From Edaphosphingomonas laterariae (GTDB taxonomy: Bacteria; Pseudomonadota; Alphaproteobacteria; Sphingomonadales; Sphingomonadaceae), in assembly GCF_900188165.1 (NCBI RefSeq), contig NZ_FZOS01000014.1, positions 29,321-93,320 of the forward strand: DNA of 64,000 nucleotides. Direction: 5' to 3'. The position numbers were made by a program, and so were the translations under genes. Below are positions 39,761 through 47,415 of this stretch, one piece after another. Positions within the stretch are counted from its first letter, which is position 1; each line of letters begins with the position of its first letter. The notes beneath the pieces were generated by a model. The model saw nothing but the letters and a program-made list of their open reading frames with translations. It was not told where the DNA came from and made no database searches.

Positions 39761-42264
39761 TGCCCGACGACACGCTCGCGCCTTACAACGCCAAGCGCAA
39801 TTTCACCCGGACGCGTGAACCCGCCGGCAAAGTCGGTAAGACCGGGGGCAATAGCTTCGTCGTCCAGAAGCATGAAGCGACACGGCTCCATTGGGATTTC
39901 CGGGTGGAAATGGACGGCGTGCTCAAAAGCTGGGCGGTCACCAAAGGCCCCAGCCTCGATCCCGCCGATCGCCGGCTGGCGGTGCGGACCGAGGACCACC
40001 CGCTCAGCTATGGCGATTTCGAGGGCGCGATTCCGAAGGGCGAATATGGCGGCGGCACCGTGATGCTGTGGGACCGGGGGACATGGGCGCCGGTGCCGGG
40101 CAAAAGCGCCGACGATCTGAAGGACGGCCATCTCCACTTCGTCCTGCATGGCGAACGGATGAAGGGCGAATGGCTGCTCGTCCGCATGAAAGGGCGCCCC
40201 GGCGAGAAGCGCGAAAACTGGCTGCTGCGCAAGATCGAGGACAGCGAAGCCGAACCCGGCGATGGCGACAGGCTGGTCGCGCGCGCACTGACCAGCGTGC
40301 TGACCGGCCGTTCGATGGCGGCAATCGCGGCGGACAAGGGCGGCACCCAATCGCTCGCCGGCCTGGACGGCAAGGCCTTCGCGCGGAAAATGGCGACAGC
40401 CCGCACCCACAATGCCGGGCTGAAAGCGCGCGGGAAGCGGCGGGGCGGGCCGCCGCGCTTCGCATCACCGCAACTGGCGACGCTGGTGGACAGCGTTCCG
40501 CACGGCAATGACTGGCTGCACGAAATCAAGTTCGATGGCTATCGCGCCCTGATCGCGGTGGCCGGTGACAAGGTGAAGCTGTTCACCCGCAACGGCCTCG
40601 ACTGGACCGCGAAGTTCGGCCCCTTGGTGAGCGCATTCGCCGCGATCGACCTGCCCCCTGCCCTGATCGACGGCGAGATCGTGGCCTTCGGGGCGGATGG
40701 CAATCCCAGCTTCGCCACCTTGCAAGCCGCGCTCAAACGCGGCCACGGCGAGAAGCCGGCGGACGCACCGTTCAGCTTCTTCGCCTTCGACCTGCTGTCG
40801 CTGGACGGCATGGACCTGAAACCCCTCACGCTCATCGAGCGCAAGGAAAGGCTTGAGGCGCTGCTGCGCGATGCACGCGCGCCCATCCACATTGCCGATC
40901 ACGTCATCGGCGCGGGCGAGGCATTATATCGGTCGATGTGCGACGCCGGGCAGGAAGGCATCATCTCCAAGCGCGCCGATGCGCTCTATCGCGCCGGGCG
41001 GACCAGAAGCTGGGTGAAGATCAAATGCACGCGGCGGCAGGAATTCGTCATCATCGGCTGGTCGAAATCCCGCGCCAGGGGACGTCCGTTCGCATCATTG
41101 CTGCTGGCCCAGCATGAAGGGCGCACGCTTCGCTACAAGGGCAAGGTCGGCACCGGGTTCGACGCCGCCGCGATGGACGAACTGGCACGCGCGATGGCCC
41201 CGCTGGCGGTGGACGAGGCGCCGGCTGACGTGCCGCCCACCGATGCGCGGGGCGCAAGCTGGATCGCGCCGAAGCTGGTGGCGGAAATCGCCTTTGCCGA
41301 ATTCACGGCCGACGGCCGCGTCCGCCATGGCAGCTTCCTCGGGCTGCGCGCGGACAAGAAGCCACGTGAGGTGAAGCCGGAACGGAGCCGCCCTGCCCCC
41401 GCCCCCGCCAGTGCCGTGACCATCACCCACCCGGATCGCGTGATCTTTCCGGAAAGCGGGCAGACCAAAGGCGAGCTTGCCGATTATTATGGACGGGTTG
41501 CACCGCTGATGCTGCCCTTCGCCGCACGGCGGCCGATCAGCCTCGTCCGCTGCCCGCAGGGACGCGCCAGAAAATGCTTCTTCCAGAAGCATGACAGCGG
41601 GTCTTTCGGCAGCCATGTCCGGCATGTGCCGATCCGCGAAAAGGGCGGCCAGACCGAGGATTATCTCTATATCGAGGACGGCGACGGCCTTGCCGCCTGC
41701 GTCCAGATGGGGACGATCGAGTTTCACGGCTGGGGCAGCCGCGTCGATGCCGTGGAAAAGCCCGACCGGATGATCTTCGATCTCGACCCCGATGTCGGGC
41801 TGGATTTCGACGCCGTAAAGCGTGCCGCGCGCGACATCCGCGATCGGCTGCGCGACATCGGCCTCGTCTCCTTCGCCTTGCTGTCGGGCGGCAAGGGCGT
41901 GCATGTCATTGCTCCGCTGACCCCCGGCCACGATTGGGAAACCCACAAGGATTTCGCCTCCCGCTTCGCGCAGGCGCTGAGCGTCGCCGAGCCGGATCGG
42001 TTCGTGGCGACAATGAGCAAGGCGAAGCGCAAGGGGCGCATCTTCATCGATTGGCTGCGCAACCAGCGTGGCAGCACCGCCATCCTGCCCTATTCTGCGC
42101 GCGCTCGTGCCGGAGCGCCGGTGGCGGCGCCGATCGACTGGGACGAACTGGACGGAATGAAAGACGCCCATCCCTTCGCCATCGGCGACGCCGCGACGCT
42201 GATCGAGCGCGCATCGCGGCTCAAGGGCTGGGGCTTCGCAGCGCAGGGCTTGCCTCCCCTCTGA
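39760..42264 (+). CDS. ligD: ATP-dependent DNA ligase D
   Basis: An 834-residue LigD with domains in the order phosphoesterase, ligase, polymerase, as in Pseudomonas. The phosphoesterase (about 10-170) has HWDFRVEMDG and EYGGGTV. The ligase (about 215-530) has the adenylated Lys257 in EIKFDGYRA, and the polymerase/primase (about 545-834) starts at VTITHPDRVIFP and includes FDLDPDVGLD. It is coupled to ku and seals double-strand breaks after Ku binding. Together they form a complete minimal end-joining system. Confidence 0.97.
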   Translation: MPDDTLAPYNAKRNFTRTREPAGKVGKTGGNSFVVQKHEATRLHWDFRVEMDGVLKSWAVTKGPSLDPADRRLAVRTEDHPLSYGDFEGAIPKGEYGGGTVMLWDRGTWAPVPGKSADDLKDGHLHFVLHGERMKGEWLLVRMKGRPGEKRENWLLRKIEDSEAEPGDGDRLVARALTSVLTGRSMAAIAADKGGTQSLAGLDGKAFARKMATARTHNAGLKARGKRRGGPPRFASPQLATLVDSVPHGNDWLHEIKFDGYRALIAVAGDKVKLFTRNGLDWTAKFGPLVSAFAAIDLPPALIDGEIVAFGADGNPSFATLQAALKRGHGEKPADAPFSFFAFDLLSLDGMDLKPLTLIERKERLEALLRDARAPIHIADHVIGAGEALYRSMCDAGQEGIISKRADALYRAGRTRSWVKIKCTRRQEFVIIGWSKSRARGRPFASLLLAQHEGRTLRYKGKVGTGFDAAAMDELARAMAPLAVDEAPADVPPTDARGASWIAPKLVAEIAFAEFTADGRVRHGSFLGLRADKKPREVKPERSRPAPAPASAVTITHPDRVIFPESGQTKGELADYYGRVAPLMLPFAARRPISLVRCPQGRARKCFFQKHDSGSFGSHVRHVPIREKGGQTEDYLYIEDGDGLAACVQMGTIEFHGWGSRVDAVEKPDRMIFDLDPDVGLDFDAVKRAARDIRDRLRDIGLVSFALLSGGKGVHVIAPLTPGHDWETHKDFASRFAQALSVAEPDRFVATMSKAKRKGRIFIDWLRNQRGSTAILPYSARARAGAPVAAPIDWDELDGMKDAHPFAIGDAATLIERASRLKGWGFAAQGLPPL

Positions 42265-42295
42265 TCCGCAGCCGCCAAAATCCGCCACGGCAATG

Positions 42296-42907
42296 CTATG
42301 CCATCAGGATCGCGCCGACCGCCTTTGCCAGATCGTCGAGATGCCGTTCGATCGCCGCGTCGCGCGCCGGGCCGGGTTCCGGGGCGAGCTGGATCATGAA
42401 GACGAGCGTCGCCCCGGCGGCGATGCGCATCACCGCATCGGGGACGACGGGGCCGATTTCGCCCCGCGCCTCCGCCGCCTTGAGGACGAGCGCGAGCGGC
42501 ATGCTGGTGCGATCCCAGCTCGGCGCGCCAAGCTCGCGTTCGGGGCCGCCCGCCATTTCGCGGAGTACGATGCCGAGCATCGCGGGGCGGCGCAGCATGA
42601 ACCCGATCCACAGGCGGCAGATGGCGACCACCTGCCCCGCGACCGCGCCGCTTTCGGGATCGACCGCGCGGGCTTCCGCCGCGAAATCATCGGCCAGCCG
42701 GTCCACCACTTCGCGGAACAATGACGCCTTGTCGGAGAAGAAATGCGCGATCGCCGGCGCGGTGCGGCCGACATCGGCGGCGATATCCTGCAGGCGCGCA
42801 CCATCGAAACCCTGTGCGGCGAAGCGCCGTTCGGCCGCGTCGAGGATCAGCCCGCGCGTTTCGCTGCCGCGCGGTCCCCAGGCCTGATGCCGCGTACCCA
42901 CCGCCAT
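42296..42907 (-). CDS. TetR/AcrR family transcriptional regulator
   Basis: A 203-residue TetR-type regulator with an N-terminal helix-turn-helix (ILDAAERRF, RLQDIAADVGRT, AIAHFFSDKASLF, about residues 18-60). The ATG at 42905-42907 has AGGA just upstream; an ATG at 42950-42952 (MGNSVTVQ) is also possible, and an in-frame GTG at 42973 would lie inside the operator. It is divergent from the Rieske oxygenase gene, with a 10-bp inverted repeat between them. It is a good candidate regulator for the oxygenase, the monooxygenase and the VOC gene through the shared motif. Confidence 0.88.
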   Translation of the reverse strand: MAVGTRHQAWGPRGSETRGLILDAAERRFAAQGFDGARLQDIAADVGRTAPAIAHFFSDKASLFREVVDRLADDFAAEARAVDPESGAVAGQVVAICRLWIGFMLRRPAMLGIVLREMAGGPERELGAPSWDRTSMPLALVLKAAEARGEIGPVVPDAVMRIAAGATLVFMIQLAPEPGPARDAAIERHLDDLAKAVGAILMA

Positions 42908-42968
42908 TTTCCTGCCCGCCCTTGCCGCCTGAACCGTCACGCTATTCCCCATCGCACGCTCCGCCAAC

Positions 42969-43000
42969 CCCACTTACTGAATTTACATTAAGTAAGTGGG
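42969..43000. promoter_or_regulatory. Inverted repeat in the tetR/Rieske intergenic region
   Basis: CCCACTTACT (42969-42978) and AGTAAGTGGG (42991-43000) are perfect 10-bp arms separated by 12 bp, a layout typical of a TetR operator or of two half-sites. The right arm overlaps the shared motif at 42992-43006. Confidence 0.6.
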
Positions 43001-43006
43001 TACTAA
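42992..43006 (-). promoter_or_regulatory. Copy 1 of the shared TTAGT-N4-ACTTAC motif (Rieske promoter)
   Basis: On the minus strand this reads TTAGTACCCACTTAC. The same pattern T(T/G)AGT-N4-ACTTAC is found upstream of the BVMO (47281-47301) and VOC (50421-50442) genes. Its presence near a divergent TetR gene suggests a local regulon. Confidence 0.5.
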
Positions 43007-43039
43007 ACTTTTTCTCAAAGACAATCGAGGAGAGACACC

Positions 43040-44029
43040 ATGGCCGCCATTTCGCCACTGCCGATCCGCGCGCGATCGAGCCTGCCGACCTATCCCAATG
43101 GCTGGTTTCGGGTTGCGGCGTCGGGCGATGTGGTGGCCGACGCGATGTTCCCCGTCACCTATTTCGGCCGCCACTTCATCGTGTTTCGCGCGCCCGACGG
43201 CAGCCCGCGCGTGGCCGACGCCTATTGCCCGCACCTCGGCGCGCATCTTGCCAGCCACACCGGATCGCTGAAGGACGGCACGATCACCTGCCCCTTCCAC
43301 CGCTGGCAGTTCGAAACGGATGGCGGCGCCTGCACCAAGATCAACTATACCAAGGTGATCCCGCCGCGCGCGCGGCTGAAAATGTATCCCGCCGTCGAAG
43401 GCAATGGCATGATCATGATGTGGTTTCACGATCAGGATGCCGAACCCGACCACCAGCCCTGGATCGAACCGCGGCTGGCTGACGAACCCTGGCTGAGTTC
43501 CGAACCGATGCAGTGGCGGATGCATGCCCAGCAGCAGGAATTCATGGAGAATATCTTCGATTCCGCGCACATCCTGGAACTGCACAATTCGGAAACCCTG
43601 CCCCGCTTCGTTTCGTGCGACGATCATGGCACGGGGATGACCATCATCCTCGACATCGACGTGCCCGACCCCGAATATCCGGTGTCCAAGTGCATCAACC
43701 ATTATTCGGGCATCTCGGTCACGGTGCAGCACAACCTGTCGCGCACCGAGAATTTCATCGCGATCAGCTTCACGCCGGTGGACGAGGAGACGGTGGAGAT
43801 GAACGCGCGCATCTATTTCAAGGACCTCGGATCGGACGAGGCCAATGGCGTGTTCGGCAAAATGTTCACCGAACGCTGGATGTTCGAGGTGGAACAGGAT
43901 CTGGCCATCCTGAACCACAAGAAGCATCTCGAACGGCCGCTGCTCTGCGCGGGCGATGGGCCGATCATGCGCTGGCGCGAATATGCCCGCCGCTTCTATT
44001 CGGAAAGCCCGGCGATCGCGGCGGAGTGA
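43040..44029 (+). CDS. Rieske non-heme iron oxygenase (KshA-like)
   Basis: A 329-residue oxygenase alpha subunit. The Rieske cluster ligands are Cys63, His65, Cys84 and His87 in CPHLGAH and CPFHRWQF. The mononuclear iron site is ENIFDSAHILELH with His177 and His182 and the bridging Asp174, plus the third ligand Asp287 in EQDLAIL. The compact single-subunit form resembles 3-ketosteroid 9-alpha-hydroxylase and related enzymes. No ferredoxin or reductase partner is encoded nearby, so electrons must come from elsewhere. GAGGAG precedes the ATG at 43040. Probably the first step of the catabolic island. Confidence 0.92.
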   Translation: MAAISPLPIRARSSLPTYPNGWFRVAASGDVVADAMFPVTYFGRHFIVFRAPDGSPRVADAYCPHLGAHLASHTGSLKDGTITCPFHRWQFETDGGACTKINYTKVIPPRARLKMYPAVEGNGMIMMWFHDQDAEPDHQPWIEPRLADEPWLSSEPMQWRMHAQQQEFMENIFDSAHILELHNSETLPRFVSCDDHGTGMTIILDIDVPDPEYPVSKCINHYSGISVTVQHNLSRTENFIAISFTPVDEETVEMNARIYFKDLGSDEANGVFGKMFTERWMFEVEQDLAILNHKKHLERPLLCAGDGPIMRWREYARRFYSESPAIAAE

Positions 44030-44032
44030 GGA

Positions 44033-45265
44033 TCATGCCGGCAGCGCGCGCCAACGGGTCGACCGGATGGCAAGCGCGAGGCCAAGCATGGCGAGGATCA
44101 CCGACGCGGCGACGACCGGCCACCAGCCGGCGGCTTCCCACAGGACGCCGCCCACCCAGCCCATCACGCTGGCGCCGACATAGTAACTGAGCAGATAGAG
44201 CGCGGCGGCATGGCCGCGATCGCGCGTGGCGATCTGCCCCACCCAGCCGCTGGCGATGGCGTGGCCGACGAAGAAGCCGATGGTGAGCACGACGATGCCG
44301 CCGACGACGATGGCGAGCGAGGCCGAGGTGGTTAGAGCGATGCCGGCGATCATCACCAGCATGCCGATCGCCAGCGGCCGCGCCTGGCCGAAGCGCGCCG
44401 CGATCTCGCCCGCGACGATGCTGGCGACGATGCCGAAGGCATAGACGAACAGGATCAGGCTGATCGCCGTCTGGCTGAGGCCGAAGGGCGGCTGCATCAG
44501 CACGAAGCCGATGAAGTTGAAGAAGGTGACGAACACGCCGCCGAGCACGAAGCCCTGGACGAGCAGCAGGCGCAACCGGCCATTGGCGATATGGGCGCCC
44601 CAGGCAAGCAGATGCGCCCGCACGCGCAGCCGGCCGTGGCGGACGCCATGCTGCGCACGCGGCAAAAGCGCCGCGAAGATGAGCGCGCCGGCCAAGGTGA
44701 CGATGCCGATCGCGGCCAGCGCCATGCGCCATGATCCATGATCGGCGATCAGCCCTGCCGCAACCCGCCCGATCATCGCGCCAAGACCGGTGCCGGCGAT
44801 GAAGATGGCGCTGGCCCGGCCCGCATCGACCGGTTCCATCTCCTCCGCCACATAAGCGAGCGCAACGGCGGGCATGCCGCCAAGCAGCACCCCTTCGAGC
44901 AGCCGCGAGGCGAGGAAGAGCGGCCAATCGGCGATCGCGCTGCCCGCGACGCTGACCAGCCCGGCGCCGAGCATCGACAGGAACATCAGCCGGCCACGAT
45001 CCGCGATTTCGGCGATCGCGCCGGAAACCATGATCGCGAAGGCGAGCGCGCCGGTGGTGAAGGACAAGGCCAGCGCGCTATCCGCCGCGCCCACGCCAAA
45101 TGCGTGGACGAGATCGGGCAGCAGCGGCTGGATGCAGAAGACCAGCGAGAAACTGGCATAGCCCGCGATGAACAGCGCCACGACGGCACGGCGATAAGCG
45201 GGCGTTCCACGCGACAATCGCGCCGGCGCGCTCAAGACGGGGCTCGGGCGGTGCCGGCTCGACAT
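44033..45265 (-). CDS. MFS transporter
   Basis: A 410-residue, 12-helix major facilitator protein with AEIADRGR in the loop 2-3 position, and a C-terminal half that retains SYYVGASVMGWVGG. It is similar in layout to small drug/sugar efflux MFS proteins. It converges with the Rieske gene (stops 3 bp apart) and is divergent from nothing; the BVMO lies upstream on the same strand. It could export products or import the island's substrate. Substrate unknown. Confidence 0.88.
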   Translation of the reverse strand: MSSRHRPSPVLSAPARLSRGTPAYRRAVVALFIAGYASFSLVFCIQPLLPDLVHAFGVGAADSALALSFTTGALAFAIMVSGAIAEIADRGRLMFLSMLGAGLVSVAGSAIADWPLFLASRLLEGVLLGGMPAVALAYVAEEMEPVDAGRASAIFIAGTGLGAMIGRVAAGLIADHGSWRMALAAIGIVTLAGALIFAALLPRAQHGVRHGRLRVRAHLLAWGAHIANGRLRLLLVQGFVLGGVFVTFFNFIGFVLMQPPFGLSQTAISLILFVYAFGIVASIVAGEIAARFGQARPLAIGMLVMIAGIALTTSASLAIVVGGIVVLTIGFFVGHAIASGWVGQIATRDRGHAAALYLLSYYVGASVMGWVGGVLWEAAGWWPVVAASVILAMLGLALAIRSTRWRALPA

Positions 45266-45325
45266 GACAATCAGTTCCGCAGGAAAAGGACGGGCGACGG
45301 CTTATCCGCCATCGCCCGCCCCCGA

Positions 45326-47257
45326 TCAATCGACGCGATAATCGGCAAGCTCGGGCTTGCGCGTCGCCGTCCAGTAATCGACCAGACGATAGGGCCAGGA
45401 CAGGAACACGCGGCCCTTGCTGTTGCGATAATAGCTCTGCGCCTTGGGATGGGCCCAGATCATCGATTTCATCCGCTCTTCGATCTGGCCGTTCCACGCC
45501 TCGAACGCGCCTTGCGTCGGTTCGATCGTGCGGGCGCCCTTTTCGACGAGATGGTCGAGGCATTCGATGATGTAGTTGATCTGCGTTTCCGAGATCAGGT
45601 TCTGCCCCGCCGCATGGTTGGGCGCGCTGTTCGGCCCGACGGTGAGGAAGTAGTTCGGATAGCCCGGCAGGGTGACGCCCAGATAGGACCGGGGATCATC
45701 CGCGCCCCATTCATCGCGCAGGTTGCGGCCGTCGCGACCGCGCACCTCCAGCTTGCCGAGCATGTTCGCCACGTCGAAGCCGGTGGCGCAGATGATCACG
45801 TCATATTCCAGCTCGCGACCGTCAGCCATGCGGATGCCGTTGGGCACGAAGCGTTCGATGCGATCGGTTTCGAGCGCCACATTGTCCTTCTTCAGCGCGT
45901 CGAACCAGCCGCCGTCGAGGATGATGCGCTTGCAGAAGATCGGATAATCCGGGGTCAGCTGGGCCAGCAGATCGGGCCGATCGGCGAATTTGTGGTTGAG
46001 ATGGGCGAGCGCATATTGCCGCACGCCATCGTTGACCGCCGACACCGAGGGCGAATCCTTGGGCCAGTTGGGATCGACCAGCACATTGGCGAACAGGCCG
46101 TCGGCCGCGAACCAATAGACGCGGAAGCGGAACCATTCGCGGTAGAAGGGAATGTGCCGGAGCGCATATTTCACGCCGTCGGTAACATCGTCCATGATTT
46201 CCGGGTTGTAGATCACCCAGTGGCGGCTGCGCATGAACACGGTGAGCTGCCCCACCTCGTCCGCGATCGCCGGAACGAGCTGGGCGGCGCTGGCACCGGT
46301 GCCGATCACCGCCACGCGCTTGCCCTTGAGATCGATCGACGGATCCCAGGTGGCGGTGTGCATCATCGGCCCCTGGAAATCTTCCAGCCCGGGAATGTCG
46401 GGGAACTTCCAGCGATTGACCGGGCCATGGGCGTTGATGACGGCGTTGGCCGAGATCACTTCCTCGCTGCCATCAGCCTTGCGCACGGTGACCCGCCAGA
46501 GCGACGCCGCTTCGTCGAAGGCCAGCTTGGTGACCATCGTGTTGAAGCGGATGTTGCGCCGCAGTTCATATTTGTCGGCAACGTGCAGAAGATAATTCTG
46601 CATGTCTTCGCCATGCGGATGGTAGGTGCTCCATTCCGGGCTGATTTCGAACGAATAGGAATAGAAGTGGCTGGGCGTATCGACGCCGACGCCCGGATAG
46701 CGATTTTCGTACCACGTGCCGCCGACTTCGGGGTTCTTTTCGATCGTCACATAATCATAGCCGGCTTCGGCAAGTTTGATGCCCGCGCACAGGCCGGTGA
46801 GGCCGGCGCCGATGACCAGCACCTTGAAATCGGCCGGCGGCGTCTGGCGCCCGGCGATCTCGTTGCGGGGGAGCGGCAGCTTCAAGCCGATCTGGTCGTA
46901 CAGCAGCGGCACGAATTCATCGGCCACCTCTTCGCCCACGCCCACCGCCATCATCCGGCGCATCAGTTCGTCGGACGGCGGCGTGGCCTTGGCGATGCCG
47001 GGAACGGTGAGCGCCTCCAGCAGCTTGGCCCGCAGATCCTCGATGCATTCGCCGGGAATTTCGGTCGGCGGCATGCTGTAGGGCGGCCGGATATAATTCT
47101 GGAAAGCATCGAGCATCGCGGCGTCGTGCGTCAGGTGCACATAGGACATCAGCAATGTCGGCACATTCGCCTCGGCCAGCGCAGCGCGCAGTTCCGGGCT
47201 GTCGCCAAGCGGCAGTTTTCGTTCGTTCTGGCTCACTTCTTCCTCGCCACGCGCCAT
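45326..47257 (-). CDS. Flavin-containing Baeyer-Villiger monooxygenase
   Basis: A 643-residue monooxygenase with an N-terminal extension (about 1-140) like 4-hydroxyacetophenone monooxygenase. FAD binds at GAGLTG (150-155) and NADPH at VIGTGASAAQ (318-327). Between them is the Baeyer-Villiger fingerprint FQGPMMHTATWDP (Phe294, His300, Trp304). It inserts an oxygen next to a ketone to make an ester or lactone. The ATG at 47255-47257 has GGAGGGG just upstream; an earlier ATG at 47281 lacks one. The shared motif lies right before it. The ketone substrate is unknown. Confidence 0.9.
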   Translation of the reverse strand: MARGEEEVSQNERKLPLGDSPELRAALAEANVPTLLMSYVHLTHDAAMLDAFQNYIRPPYSMPPTEIPGECIEDLRAKLLEALTVPGIAKATPPSDELMRRMMAVGVGEEVADEFVPLLYDQIGLKLPLPRNEIAGRQTPPADFKVLVIGAGLTGLCAGIKLAEAGYDYVTIEKNPEVGGTWYENRYPGVGVDTPSHFYSYSFEISPEWSTYHPHGEDMQNYLLHVADKYELRRNIRFNTMVTKLAFDEAASLWRVTVRKADGSEEVISANAVINAHGPVNRWKFPDIPGLEDFQGPMMHTATWDPSIDLKGKRVAVIGTGASAAQLVPAIADEVGQLTVFMRSRHWVIYNPEIMDDVTDGVKYALRHIPFYREWFRFRVYWFAADGLFANVLVDPNWPKDSPSVSAVNDGVRQYALAHLNHKFADRPDLLAQLTPDYPIFCKRIILDGGWFDALKKDNVALETDRIERFVPNGIRMADGRELEYDVIICATGFDVANMLGKLEVRGRDGRNLRDEWGADDPRSYLGVTLPGYPNYFLTVGPNSAPNHAAGQNLISETQINYIIECLDHLVEKGARTIEPTQGAFEAWNGQIEERMKSMIWAHPKAQSYYRNSKGRVFLSWPYRLVDYWTATRKPELADYRVD

Positions 47258-47280
47258 GGGCCCCTCCACTCGATGATTCA

Positions 47281-47301
47281 TTGTGAGTGTTTACTTACTA
47301 A
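47281..47301. promoter_or_regulatory. Copy 2 of the shared motif (BVMO promoter)
   Basis: TTGTGAGTG (47281-47289), three bases, then ACTTAC (47293-47298) matches the VOC copy at 15 of 21 positions. It lies directly upstream of the monooxygenase start. Confidence 0.5.
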
Positions 47302-47360
47302 TTCGCCCGGACCGCGGCAAGCGAAAAGCCGCCGCATGGCCGGAAAGCGGAAACGGAAAG

Positions 47361-47388
47361 CGCCGGCACCCCTTGCAGGGCACCGGCG
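47361..47388 (-). terminator. Candidate terminator after the TonB receptor gene
   Basis: CGCCGG-GCCC and GGG-CCGGCG arms form an imperfect stem with a TGCA loop about 28 bp beyond the receptor stop. The following CTTTCCGTTTCC on the minus strand is only weakly T-rich. Confidence 0.45.
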
Positions 47389-47415
47389 TCTCCCCCCGTT
47401 AAAATCAGGCCCGCG

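Noticed and set aside
42908..42973. Longer TetR start at GTG 42973
   Set aside because: It lies in the inverted-repeat operator, has no ribosome site, and starts well before the conserved HTH region.
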